NCBI GenBank assembly: GCA_023132435.1
Contig: JAGLYF010000059.1
Span: 1-40,638, forward strand
Reading direction: 5' to 3'
Length of the DNA stretch: 40,638 nucleotides
Source of the DNA: Calditrichia bacterium
Lineage (GTDB): Bacteria > Calditrichota > Calditrichia > JAJRVZ01
Shown: piece after piece, positions 8,101 to 16,293 of the stretch
Position numbering within the stretch: position 1 is the first letter of the stretch
Layout: each line of letters starts with the position of its first letter
Notes under the pieces: generated by a model
What the model was told of the DNA's origin: nothing
Seen by the model: only the letters and a program-made list of their open reading frames with translations
Databases searched by the model: none
Position numbers and translations under genes: made by a program

Positions 8101-10228
8101 TATAGATATCTTCATAATTGCCCTCGCCGGACCAGACTGTTTGCCGCCGCCCGGTTGGTTCATCCACAAAACCGGTCAGAATATTGCTGCGGTTTTTAGT
8201 CAGAATGTTTTTAAGCGGGAGGAAACCCCATCTTAGAAAAAAATCCGTCCAGGCTTCAGCTACTTTCCGACGCGCTTCGCTTTCGAGAGCCAGAGAGCCA
8301 ACTGTCCAGTCTAGATCCATAAAATAGGGAGCCATGCGGAATATATGGCGCGCTTTCCTGCACATGTCTCCCAGGTTGAGGGCGCGTTCCTTATCATAAC
8401 GGGCGTGAATCCGCGTTCCTTCAATCAGGATGTCGAATTCCATGCGCTCAAAAAAAGTTCGGATAGCATCCAGAGAAATATTAGGATGCTGGTCCAGTTC
8501 ATAATTGCTGACGCCAAAATATTCCAAATCAATCATGCCTCCGCGTAGAGACGGGGCAAAATCGATGCGTAAAAAAGCAGGATGGTTGCGGAATCCAAAG
8601 TAATAGTGAACTTCATTGCCATAGCAGAAAATATCAACATGGGGAAATTGCTCCTGGCCGTGCAGCATCTGCCGGGCAAAGCCGTCGATGAGCAGCTCCA
8701 CGGAAAAAGGGATCTGCGAAGCGGAAGATTGATCCTGCGGGGCCGGTTCGAAATCGGCATAACGAATTTTGTCCAGGACAAATTGAATGCCATCCTTAGT
8801 AGCAATAAGTATATCCACAGTGCGGTTTGGCGACCGGCCTTCTTCGAGCAGTCTGAAACCGAGGCTGAGACCCTGCTGGTGCAAATATCTCTTCAGACCG
8901 TGCAGGGTACGCACTTCGCCCAGAGAATGGGGATCTTCAAAGGACTGTACGAGCCGGGTTAAATCCGCCGAAAGCTGCGGCTGATCCGTATTTTCATCCA
9001 ACTCAGCAAAAATTCTATTTCTCATTTCCCGATATAGCCCGGGTAAAACGGCGCATTCGTCGCTAAAAGGCTTGAATAAAACCACGTAGTCTTCCACAAT
9101 TTGATCCATCCGGCCGATCATATCCCGGACTTTTTTCACGTTGAGCGGACCCACATTTAGAAAATCGCTCAGGAGGGCGGCATGATTTAAATTGTAGGAT
9201 CGAAAACGGGTGATGGGATCATTCTCGTCTTCTCTGCCGTGTTCTTCAGAAACCTGACCACCGCAAGCGACAATAAGAAATATTTCAGAAGACCGCCAGG
9301 CGCCCCTGCATTTTTCTAATAGAAACGATTCCGCTTCAGACACTATAAAGGGAGGCGAACCATCTATGGCAACGCCGATTAAGGTTTGTACTTCCAATCC
9401 CAGATTAAGGCGGCTCCAACCAATCTTTGCAGTAACATCATATAAAAGTTTTTCACCGATTATTTTTTCAGCACGGATAAAATCATTATGTAAAGACGAT
9501 AAAATACCCGGAACAGGCTGAAACCAGAGCAGATCCATATGGGTGGCGCGGGTGTATGCAAGATAGGGAACAAAAAACTTGTAATATTCTTTGCCCAGCA
9601 CGATTTCCGCCACATCAGGCGGAACGGCTTTTCCGGAGCTGTCTAAAAGCCGGGCAGCCAGCCGGCGCAGGTCCATATTATCTTCTTCCAGATACAGCGC
9701 CAGGAACGGGTCTTTATAGCGGAATCCCTCTCCCGGATCATAATGCTTGATAAGCGATTGGATATCAAGCATCGCCTCTGTTTCGGTAAAGGGTGTTCTT
9801 TCCATGTTCATCCGCCCGGCCAGGAATTGGATAAAGTCAAGGGTTACTTTTAGAATTCCTTTTTCAGCTAACCGAACGGCGTATTTGAGCGCGCGAAGGG
9901 CCAGATTTTTATCACGGGCGCTAAGCATCGTTTTTGTGAAAGGGAGTGGATCAGGGCCTTTCACTGCCGTTTCTTCCAGGAAAGTAAAAAGATGTTCGGC
10001 AATAGGGCCGGAGCGTTTTTGCAGCAGGGGGAATAGCGGCTCTAAATCGGAAATTGTTGATTTGGAAAGCGGTTCTTGGCAAAGCAGGCGAAGTTTATCA
10101 CAGTCTTTTTTTACCTGATCGGGGCGGGCCATTACGAGGTTGAACTGAGCAATTATGGACCTGATAAGGTGATTATTGGAATCGGTCATCTTTTCAGGCT
10201 GAATGGATTTTTGTTTTGTCTTTGCCAT
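5120..10228 (-). CDS. giant PEP-synthase-like protein: helical N-terminus, phosphohistidine swivel, ATP-grasp
   Basis: The C-terminal part, residues about 1340-1690, is the PEP/pyruvate-binding ATP-grasp domain of PEP synthase and PPDK: GWKAANLAEIERL, then AIRSSSQEEDTEAAARAGEFE, VVVQRMVNSRVSGV, GLGLGEGVVSG and LDIEFG...LWLLQARP. A PEP-utilising swivel motif lies earlier, at about residue 990 (GGGILSHAGLIAMQFHKPAL), with the phosphorylatable His. In classic PEP synthase the order is ATP-grasp, His, TIM barrel; here His comes first and no PEP-binding TIM barrel is seen. The first about 900 residues are helical and not recognised. ATG at 10228 has AGGTG upstream and is preferred to GTG at 10240. 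The last 13 codons come from an out-of-frame T9SS tail fragment. It may phosphorylate pyruvate or another acceptor; that is inference. Confidence 0.85.
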   Translation of the reverse strand: MAKTKQKSIQPEKMTDSNNHLIRSIIAQFNLVMARPDQVKKDCDKLRLLCQEPLSKSTISDLEPLFPLLQKRSGPIAEHLFTFLEETAVKGPDPLPFTKTMLSARDKNLALRALKYAVRLAEKGILKVTLDFIQFLAGRMNMERTPFTETEAMLDIQSLIKHYDPGEGFRYKDPFLALYLEEDNMDLRRLAARLLDSSGKAVPPDVAEIVLGKEYYKFFVPYLAYTRATHMDLLWFQPVPGILSSLHNDFIRAEKIIGEKLLYDVTAKIGWSRLNLGLEVQTLIGVAIDGSPPFIVSEAESFLLEKCRGAWRSSEIFLIVACGGQVSEEHGREDENDPITRFRSYNLNHAALLSDFLNVGPLNVKKVRDMIGRMDQIVEDYVVLFKPFSDECAVLPGLYREMRNRIFAELDENTDQPQLSADLTRLVQSFEDPHSLGEVRTLHGLKRYLHQQGLSLGFRLLEEGRSPNRTVDILIATKDGIQFVLDKIRYADFEPAPQDQSSASQIPFSVELLIDGFARQMLHGQEQFPHVDIFCYGNEVHYYFGFRNHPAFLRIDFAPSLRGGMIDLEYFGVSNYELDQHPNISLDAIRTFFERMEFDILIEGTRIHARYDKERALNLGDMCRKARHIFRMAPYFMDLDWTVGSLALESEARRKVAEAWTDFFLRWGFLPLKNILTKNRSNILTGFVDEPTGRRQTVWSGEGNYEDIYTGLPPAGFYEDFINIIREPGLDIALPAAKEADRHPGQLDLEEGTLNPLRQSVTRGELIQTNEGFKPQSSDLFFRVHEAELFAELLAAGSDKIAAAIGMARLVRPLERSITFNTTGSVNGYLVQSAVLALRGEEICFYVLRGADGMIRLAFFIRDQVVYKRRKNKSKPWISNACYEASKLAALLRANNFVDTLPELIGTDDEAEAAQFLNEIKQSILPPEKAPLRGERIVTGLKASPGRSVGKALFGTEGRNPQDFPGSILLAASIRPEDTTFLYYADGIVSTGGGILSHAGLIAMQFHKPALIISGKWRTDSGDQKILIYKSLEYKILQKKINDFNVCIRTDIHEKEYTLREDDLLILDALAGNMRVLGQERDIRALHEGFRLYRGANAMLAAVKKEREILNLRGKRLRARHQLENVLRRCSDPITARYAIFEILLNEPAAETGMIHMDKGILLTVLFNNPALATDARDYLMVIMAELKSSFMETVHKAESDIPSSDCAYEVLSLRLDTIHHKRAVDSAAAALVACDIKKPADEDFGKDNFESLAVGRLSVLRKKLVREIKRLSNKRDDDPHVRHLLRQLERIDTILTIDRKTSSAISKLQKQMADRDAETRKNLIDCYVIDHSDGGFELFQMIGWKAANLAEIERLAGGDVIPPWFAVTNKAFMEALDTTVTGTEAGAGRRAAQGSSLRKAINSVLRRDDLNNQQKYLQISSLWERIQLPDELRRAVIKSYQEITRVSSVKERMNQDSDPVYVAIRSSSQEEDTEAAARAGEFETYLYIHGEDQLLHYLKRTWSGLWTERAIHNRTVLGGDAAQTGGGVVVQRMVNSRVSGVLQTVNIPRGNLREMVINAGLGLGEGVVSGTVAADQVTVSKETDSEKEALRFSYITSDKTEQIVFNRRAGFGTVCSQTLYHQRLRPALEYVELCQLVRIAASLEKAYGYPLDIEFGIEDSCLWLLQARPVASFLSVLNETLERFPIRINGSRSIQVYLERK

Positions 10229-10294
10229 CTTGCTATGCACCTGATTACCCGGCAGGCTGATTCGCCTACCGGCGAACGCTAAGACGTAAAGTAA

Positions 10295-10410
10295 ATAGGT
10301 CCACGAATTTCACGAATGAGTACAAATTTAGTTTTAATTTATTTTCTAACTAAGAAATCTACAGAAAATCTATTTTTAATTCGTGTAAATTAGTGTAATT
10401 CGTGGATAAA
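10295..10410. repeat. dispersed inverted repeat with CCACGAAT ends
   Basis: The left end reads CCACGAATTTCACGAAT and the right end is an inverted, slightly longer version ending ATTCGTGG. A related sequence is at 40446-40505. The adjacent CGCTAAGACGTAAAG (about 10275) recurs inverted at about 38273. The rest of the 10241-10511 gap holds no gene. Confidence 0.65.
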
Positions 10411-10511
10411 AACCTTTGCGTCATTGCGAGAAATGAATTATCAAGGTTAACAATTGACAATTTATTATCTTCATAAAATGATCAAATTCTATTCTCATTC
10501 TTTGTATTATA

Positions 10512-12290
10512 TCAGATTCCTGCATAAAATAAATAATAGACTATTATTGTAACTAAAATTCCCACAAGAATGTTCATAATTGTCCCGGTTTTTAAAAAAT
10601 CAGAAAAGCGGTATCCCCCCGGATTATATACCATCAAGTTAGTCTGATAGCCGATCGGCGTGGCAAAAGACGAAGAAGCGGCAATAGCAATGATGATCAT
10701 AAACGGTCTTGGGTCAAGGTTCAAGTGAATAGCGGTCGAAAGAGCGATGGGAAAAATCAGAGCAGCAGCGGCATTATTGGTGATTATCTCCGTATACAGG
10801 CTTGTTATGAAGAATATCCCGGCTATAATCCCGATAATACCAAAACCACCCAGAGAATTAATCAGATAAGTTGCGAAAATATCGGCAATGCCGGAATTGG
10901 CAATGGCTTTTCCGATCCCGAAGGCGGAAGCGATAACGATCAGCACATCAAAATCAATAGCATTTTTTGCGTCGCCATAACTGATGATCTTTGTTAGAAT
11001 CATTATCCCGGCTGTGATGGCCGCGGCAATGAGCATGGATTTAATTAAACCGGTTGTTACGGCTATAATCATTAAGGTTATGAGTATTAAAGCAAAATTT
11101 CCCTTTTTCTTTGGTTTTGAGTATTCTTTGATACTGGTAGATACCAGAGAAAAATCGGTTGAGTGGTACCATTTGCGCTCAAAATCATTTTTAGCTAAAA
11201 GGAACAAGGTATCATTAGGCTGCAATACAATATCGCCAACTTTCTTTTCGATGCGTTTACCGCTGCGGTGGATACCCAGGATAACGGCGTCGTATTTTGT
11301 ACGAAAACCACTGTCTCTAACTGTTGATCCCAGTAAGGGAGAAGAATTAGACACAACCGCCTCAAAGGTTCTGAATTTATCGGAATCAATATTCTTCAAA
11401 TCAAAATCAGCGTCTTTTAAAACATGAAGACCCGGTGTTTTTTGCAGGTCATAAATGGTTTCCGGCAGTCCGGTAAAAAAAAGCGTGTCATTATATAATA
11501 TTTTTTCTTCAGGTGTAACCGGGGCAATCTCATTACCGTTTCGTACAATCTGAAAGAGAAACAGGCCGCGCAGGTGGCGCAAGTTAGCCTCTTCGATAGA
11601 CTTGCCGATATGCGGGTAATCCTTGTCCACTTTCATTTCGATTACAAATTCGCGCGTAGATTCGCCAAATTGGGCCATTATGTCTTTCCTTTCCGGCAGC
11701 AGGTGATATCCACCCAAAGAGAAATAGATGATACCAATAATAGCGACCGGCAGGCCGACCTTGCCAATCTCAAAAAATGAAAATCCTTCCAGACCGGAAT
11801 CCAACAATAAGCCATGCACAACCAGATTGGTGCTGGTACCGATAAGGGTGCAAATTCCGCCTAATATTGCGGCATAAGAGAGCGGAATTAAAAATTTTGA
11901 AGCGGCAAGATTATTTTTTTTAGACCATCTTTTTATCACGGGAATTAATGAGGCGACAATTGGTGTGTTATTTAAAAAAGCGGAAAGAAAAGCAACCGGC
12001 ATCATTAATCGAAAATAAATCCATTTATCGGCTTTATTCCCAATAAATTTTTCAATGGCCAATCCGAATGTGGTTGAGCTTTGCAGGGCACCGGCTACGA
12101 TAAACAATACACCGACAGTTAACATACCCTGATTGGAAAAGCCTGAAAACGTTTCATCAATAGAAACGATGCCTCCCAAGTAGAGTACTATAAGAGCGCA
12201 AAATATGATTAGCGACGGTTTATAGATTTCTTTAACCAGTAAGATGGTCATTAAAATGATGACTACTGCAGTGTAATAAATTTCAAACAT
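10512..12290 (-). CDS. SLC13-family (DASS) permease with two TrkA-C domains
   Basis: This is a 592-aa inner-membrane permease. Residues about 1-200 and 390-592 are strongly hydrophobic, with family features such as FLNNTPIVASLIPVI, IGTSTNLVVHGLL, a C-terminal TEIITNNAAAALIFPIA and SSSFATPIGYQTNLMVY. Between them are two soluble TrkA-C/RCK-C-like segments (about 215-285 and 300-370), each with a TLFF or TLFLL core. Such SLC13 proteins commonly move sulfate or other divalent anions with sodium. Start ATG at 12290 follows AGGGA. It is divergent from an Rrf2 regulator 94 bases away, which makes shared control likely. Substrate is not shown by sequence; sulfate or another sulfur oxyanion is inferred from the neighbours. 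Confidence 0.88.
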   Translation of the reverse strand: MFEIYYTAVVIILMTILLVKEIYKPSLIIFCALIVLYLGGIVSIDETFSGFSNQGMLTVGVLFIVAGALQSSTTFGLAIEKFIGNKADKWIYFRLMMPVAFLSAFLNNTPIVASLIPVIKRWSKKNNLAASKFLIPLSYAAILGGICTLIGTSTNLVVHGLLLDSGLEGFSFFEIGKVGLPVAIIGIIYFSLGGYHLLPERKDIMAQFGESTREFVIEMKVDKDYPHIGKSIEEANLRHLRGLFLFQIVRNGNEIAPVTPEEKILYNDTLFFTGLPETIYDLQKTPGLHVLKDADFDLKNIDSDKFRTFEAVVSNSSPLLGSTVRDSGFRTKYDAVILGIHRSGKRIEKKVGDIVLQPNDTLFLLAKNDFERKWYHSTDFSLVSTSIKEYSKPKKKGNFALILITLMIIAVTTGLIKSMLIAAAITAGIMILTKIISYGDAKNAIDFDVLIVIASAFGIGKAIANSGIADIFATYLINSLGGFGIIGIIAGIFFITSLYTEIITNNAAAALIFPIALSTAIHLNLDPRPFMIIIAIAASSSFATPIGYQTNLMVYNPGGYRFSDFLKTGTIMNILVGILVTIIVYYLFYAGI

Positions 12291-12361
12291 TTAGTTTCCC
12301 TGAGAAAATAATTTGCAAATTAGGATTTTCTTTATTATACTACACAAACTCTATTAACTCT

Positions 12362-12381
12362 GTATACTTTAAAGAATATAC
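12362..12381. promoter_or_regulatory. GTATA-N10-TATAC inverted repeat next to the Rrf2 start
   Basis: The arms GTATA and TATAC flank ten AT-rich bases just upstream of the Rrf2 ATG, in the 94-base divergent gap shared with the SLC13 gene. It is placed like an autoregulatory Rrf2 operator, but no consensus can be confirmed by eye. Confidence 0.35.
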
Positions 12382-12384
12382 GAA

Positions 12385-12822
12385 ATGCTTTCTAAAAAAT
12401 CAAAATATGCTATTATTGCTTTAATTCATTTGGCAAAACGTTATGGTGATGGACCGATCATGATCGGCAGGATCGCAGAGGATGAAAATATACCTAAAAA
12501 ATTTTTAGAAGGTATTTTGTATGAATTAAAAAACTCTGGTATTGTCAATAGTCACCGGGGTAGAAGTGGTGGATATTATTTGATTAAAAAACCGCAGGAA
12601 GTGTATCTGGCCCAAATCATGCGTCTGTTCGACGGGCCTATCGCCCTTATACCGTGTGTTACCTATCAGTATTATGAACCCTGTCCCGAATGCAAGGATG
12701 AAAAAACCTGTTCCATTCGCCATGTTTTTAAAGAGGTCAGGGATGCAACCGTTGAAATTCTAAAAAAGGCTACATTAGCTGAAATGATACGTATTGAGGA
12801 AAAACTCATAAAACAACTTTAG
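12385..12822 (+). CDS. Rrf2-family transcriptional regulator (CymR/IscR-like)
   Basis: The 145-aa length and the opening MLSKKSKYAIIALIHLAKRY are typical of Rrf2 proteins. The winged helix-turn-helix covers residues about 1-80 (IAEDENIPKKFLEGILYELKNSGIVNSHRGRSGGYYL). A cysteine cluster follows, C-V-T...C-P-E-C...C-S-I-R, at about 91-113. It may bind an Fe-S cluster as in IscR, or be only a variant of that loop as in CymR. The gene is the first of a likely operon with the barrel and TauE/SafE genes (40-base gap). With those transporters, a role in sulfur supply control is reasonable but inferred. No clear ribosome site precedes the ATG. Confidence 0.9.
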   Translation: MLSKKSKYAIIALIHLAKRYGDGPIMIGRIAEDENIPKKFLEGILYELKNSGIVNSHRGRSGGYYLIKKPQEVYLAQIMRLFDGPIALIPCVTYQYYEPCPECKDEKTCSIRHVFKEVRDATVEILKKATLAEMIRIEEKLIKQL

Positions 12823-12862
12823 TTTTTTTTATTTTAAACTATACTAAATAGATAGACTAAAT

Positions 12863-14173
12863 ATGTATAATATGGATTTAAAAATTTTACAAATCCTGGT
12901 AATTATAATTTTATTGAATGTATTCTACTGCAATAACAAGGTATTTGCACAGTTTTCCATGAGTGCAGAAGTCCGGCCTCGTTTTGAGTGCCGAAACGGA
13001 TACGGTAAACTGCCCACTATAAATGATAAACCCGCTTATTTTATCAGCCAAAGATCTCGTTTTAATCTTCATTACAAAAATTCAAAGGTTAGGTATGCGC
13101 TGGCCCTGCAGGATGTGCGGGTCTGGGGAGATGACACCATATATAAAGCCACCGGTGTGCATGGCAGCGAAGCAAGTATAGATCTGCACCAGGCTTATTT
13201 TGAGTGGCTGTTCAGTAAAAAAAGCTCGTTCCGCATCGGCAGGCAGGTATTTGCCTATGATGATGAACGTTTACTCAGCACACGTAACTGGAACCAACAC
13301 GGTATTGCCTACAACGCCCTGCTTCTGAAAACACAACTGGAAGAATGGAATGTACATCTGGGATTATCTTTGAACAACAAAAAGGAAAACAAATTTGGTA
13401 ATTATTACGAACAAGAAAAGATGAAGACTCTTAATTTCTTGCATCTAAGACGATCCATCAAAGATATCGGTTATTTCTCATTAGTGGCTATTGCTACCGG
13501 TTATACGGCTTCGGACAGCAGTGAGGTCATTTATATGCGGGGAACTATTGGAGGATATCTATTTCTAAATACACCTCCATTCAACTATTCACTTTCCGGC
13601 TATTTTCAATTCGGAAAGAATAAATACAGCATACCGGTTCAGGCATATTTATGGACTTCCGGTATACAGTGGGAAAGTAAACAGTTAACTGCCCGTGCAG
13701 GTATAGATTATATATCAGGTAATGCGGAATGTCGCAGTGGAAATATTAACAGGCAGTTCGATCTGTTATATGGATCCAGACACCGCTATTACGGAACGAT
13801 GGATTATTTTAGTGATTTTTCCAAAGCAACTAATTCCCGCGGTCTGACCGATGTCTGGTTAAGCACCTCCTATGAAGTACTGTTCAATACCAGTATTCGG
13901 GCGGATTTTCACCGTTTCACACTTCAGGATAATAGATCAATTATTAAAAGTATCGCTGATGGCAGTAATATTTTCGGTAATTATATGGGAACTGAGCTGG
14001 ATTTCACCATAGAGCATAAATTACTCCCATGTTTAAGACTATACGCCGGTTACTCGTTTTTTAATCCTTCCGATTATATGCGTACAATGCAATCTGTAAG
14101 ACTTTCAGATCGAATGCCTCAGTGGGCCTGGATGATGTTAGATTTCAGGCTAACACTTTTTGAAACAGATTAA
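12863..14173 (+). CDS. outer-membrane beta-barrel, alginate-export-like
   Basis: A hydrophobic N-terminus (LKILQILVIIILLNVFYC...VFAQ) looks like a signal peptide, with cleavage after A-Q. The rest alternates aromatic and polar residues, as in beta strands, and has the alginate-export type pattern: EVRPRFECRNGY, SQRSRFNLHY, ALQDVRVWGDD and FRIGRQVFAYDDERLLSTRNWNQHG. The last residue region (WAWMMLDFRLTLFETD) is an outer-membrane closing strand with acid end. It is expected to sit in the outer membrane as a solute channel. It follows the Rrf2 gene by 40 bases and precedes a TauE/SafE gene, so it may be the outer-membrane entry or exit for the same anion. The start may be the ATG at 12863 or 12872. 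Confidence 0.8.
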   Translation: MYNMDLKILQILVIIILLNVFYCNNKVFAQFSMSAEVRPRFECRNGYGKLPTINDKPAYFISQRSRFNLHYKNSKVRYALALQDVRVWGDDTIYKATGVHGSEASIDLHQAYFEWLFSKKSSFRIGRQVFAYDDERLLSTRNWNQHGIAYNALLLKTQLEEWNVHLGLSLNNKKENKFGNYYEQEKMKTLNFLHLRRSIKDIGYFSLVAIATGYTASDSSEVIYMRGTIGGYLFLNTPPFNYSLSGYFQFGKNKYSIPVQAYLWTSGIQWESKQLTARAGIDYISGNAECRSGNINRQFDLLYGSRHRYYGTMDYFSDFSKATNSRGLTDVWLSTSYEVLFNTSIRADFHRFTLQDNRSIIKSIADGSNIFGNYMGTELDFTIEHKLLPCLRLYAGYSFFNPSDYMRTMQSVRLSDRMPQWAWMMLDFRLTLFETD

Positions 14174-14218
14174 GGTGTTTTCTTTGGCAAATAAAACATT
14201 TCAAAAGGGAGTAAAATC

Positions 14219-15049
14219 ATGGAAATAACAGTCGGATTATTCTTAGTGCTTTTTATGATGGCCTTCGCCTGTGAATTTATCGACTCGTCTATGGGTATGG
14301 GTTATGGGACTATATTGGCCCCAACATTGATCATTATGGGTTTCGATCCTTTAGTTGTGGTACCCTCTATTTTGCTTTCACAAGCTTTTGGCGGTTTAAC
14401 GGCCTCTGTATTTCACCATCAATTCAGGAACGTATCTTTTAGTCGTACATCGAAAGATTTTAAAGCTTTTTTGTATATAAGCGGATTTGGTATTGTAGCT
14501 ACAATTTTTGCGGCTTTACTGTCAATAAACTTGCCCAAAATCGTCTTGAAAACTTATATCGGAGTGCTTGTTTTAACAATGGGTATAATCATATTGCGGA
14601 ATTATGCTTTCAATTTTTCCTGGAAAAGAATGATCGGGATAGGGATTTTAAGCGGCTTTAATAAAGGTATGTCCGGAGGCGGTTTCGGTCCGGTAGTAAC
14701 CGGAGGACAGATTTTATCCGGGCAAAGTCATAAAAACGCCATTGGCGTAACCACATTGGCAGAAGCGCCTATTTGTCTTGTTGGCTTTGTTACATTTATC
14801 ATTGGCCGTACCGTATTGGAATTAAACGGCCGGGTTTTAAGTATGCCCTTTGCCGATTTTATGGATCACCTCTTTGCCCCGCACATGCTCTGCTGGGAGT
14901 TATTATTAGCCTTATTGTTAGGTTCTGTATTTGTAACCCCGTTTGGAGCTTTTACGACGCGAATTATTAATCAGAAAATCATGCACTTTCTGGTTGGCGG
15001 CCTGATTACCCTTTTAGGAATCTGGACGCTTGTTAAAACATGGATGTGA
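14219..15049 (+). CDS. TauE/SafE (TSUP) family permease
   Basis: This 276-aa protein has about eight hydrophobic segments and both family repeats: ACEFIDSSMGMGYGTILAPTLI near the N-terminus, and GILSGFNKGMSGGGFGPVVTGG in the middle. Members move sulfite, sulfoacetate, taurine-derived sulfonates or similar across the inner membrane. GGGAG sits just before the ATG. It is the third gene after Rrf2 and the barrel, and the divergent SLC13 permease adds to the case for an anion or sulfur cassette. Direction of transport is not shown by the sequence. Confidence 0.88.
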   Translation: MEITVGLFLVLFMMAFACEFIDSSMGMGYGTILAPTLIIMGFDPLVVVPSILLSQAFGGLTASVFHHQFRNVSFSRTSKDFKAFLYISGFGIVATIFAALLSINLPKIVLKTYIGVLVLTMGIIILRNYAFNFSWKRMIGIGILSGFNKGMSGGGFGPVVTGGQILSGQSHKNAIGVTTLAEAPICLVGFVTFIIGRTVLELNGRVLSMPFADFMDHLFAPHMLCWELLLALLLGSVFVTPFGAFTTRIINQKIMHFLVGGLITLLGIWTLVKTWM

Positions 15050-15116
15050 TAATACCTTTAAGTGTAAAATTTTAAGCAGACAGAAAACTATGCAATGGCC
15101 ACGCCTGTCAAACCCC

Positions 15117-16085
15117 TCATATCTGTTCGACCTGTTCCTCCAAGGCCGCTCGTATAGGCATGTATGAAAGACCGAGCTCCCTCGTAGCCTTGCTTCCGTC
15201 TACCTGCAATCCATGCTTCATTAAACGCATCTGATCCACTGACATATCGAGGATTGGCGGTTTCTTCACAAGATTGGCAAGTCCTGTTAGAAGATGTGCC
15301 CCGAGAATGGTGAGTGAATCCGGCAGCACGAGTTTCGGTAACTTTGTACCGGAGATATCTGAAAGCGTCCGGTTTATGTCGCCGAACGTCATGTTTTCGG
15401 AAACGATCATATACTTCTCGCCAATGTTATCCTCCTTCTCAAGAGCCTTGACTATGGCCTCCGCCACATCTCGCACGTGTACAAACGGGAATGTGCTGCC
15501 TGTGAGAACCTGAGCCGGCATCTTTCCACGAATCACGTTCCTTATGTATCGTCCGGCAGTTTTTGGATCATCTGGCCCCAGAACTGCCCCAGGATAGATC
15601 ACGACCAGCGGAAGTTTTTCCTTTTCGTATAGCTCCCAAGCGATGAGGTCACCTGCGCGTTTCGTCTGTGCGTATTCAGTAAAACACTTTGTTCCCATCT
15701 CACTGGCTTCAGTGACTGGCCACTCTGCATTGCCATAAACCGCTGCGGTGCTCACATGCACAATCTTCGAAATCCCAGTCTCGATGGCAGCTTCCATCAC
15801 ATTCCTCGTCCCGTTGATGTTCACATCGTGATATATGCGCCGGTTCGGGGTCCAGAACTCGTAGAAGTTTGCAAGATTGACAACCCACTCGCAGCCCCTC
15901 ATTCGGCTCAAAAGAGATTGCTTGTCCGTGACATCTCCACGAATCACAATGGCACCGGCCTCTTCCAGTTTTCCGACTTGACTTGTCACTCTGGCAAGGC
16001 AATAGAGTTCATACTGAGTCTCTTTCAAGCGTCTGATGAGATGTGTACCAATGAAACCTGTTCCCCCTGTAACAAAGATCTTCAT
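15117..16085 (-). CDS. NAD(P)-dependent epimerase/dehydratase (extended SDR)
   Basis: The protein opens with the Rossmann signature MKIFVTGGTGFIGTHLIRRL and has the catalytic tyrosine-lysine pair YAQTKRAGD (about residue 143), with STAAVYG before it. The 322-aa length and the late PFVHVRDVAEAIVKAL region fit nucleotide-sugar or HpnA/dihydroflavonol-type reductases. ATG at 16085 is chosen because AAAGGTGG lies upstream and the Rossmann loop starts there; an earlier ATG at 16127 adds 14 unneeded residues. Its codons are GC-richer than those of its neighbours, a possible sign of transfer. It is divergent from the MarR gene. The substrate is unknown. Confidence 0.88.
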   Translation of the reverse strand: MKIFVTGGTGFIGTHLIRRLKETQYELYCLARVTSQVGKLEEAGAIVIRGDVTDKQSLLSRMRGCEWVVNLANFYEFWTPNRRIYHDVNINGTRNVMEAAIETGISKIVHVSTAAVYGNAEWPVTEASEMGTKCFTEYAQTKRAGDLIAWELYEKEKLPLVVIYPGAVLGPDDPKTAGRYIRNVIRGKMPAQVLTGSTFPFVHVRDVAEAIVKALEKEDNIGEKYMIVSENMTFGDINRTLSDISGTKLPKLVLPDSLTILGAHLLTGLANLVKKPPILDMSVDQMRLMKHGLQVDGSKATRELGLSYMPIRAALEEQVEQI

Positions 16086-16207
16086 TATTACCACCTTTCG
16101 CCTGTTGAGGTGTATCTCCTGTTTCATATGCTTCTAGCGGATTAATGGCAATTTAATAAATTGTGATGCGATTTTGAAGTAATTTATTCTACGTAATCAT
16201 ATAAAAT

Positions 16208-16224
16208 ATTTAGATTTTCTAAAT
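16208..16224. promoter_or_regulatory. perfect 7-3-7 palindrome upstream of marR-like gene
   Basis: ATTTAGA-TTT-TCTAAAT lies about 70 bases before the MarR ATG in the divergent gap. Such short inverted repeats are typical MarR operators. Confidence 0.5.
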
Positions 16225-16242
16225 AACTATTGATATATACTA

Positions 16243-16252
16243 CGATATTCGT
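16243..16252 (+). promoter_or_regulatory. shared motif CGATATTCGT, copy 1 (MarR promoter)
   Basis: CGATATTCGT occurs here, about 40 bases before the MarR ATG, and again exactly at 16817-16826 before the barrel/RND genes. Both lie inside TATA-rich sequence. A shared site of this kind suggests that MarR controls both transcripts. Confidence 0.5.
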
Positions 16253-16293
16253 TATATTCGAAATAGGTAATAAAAATAGGTATATAAAATATT

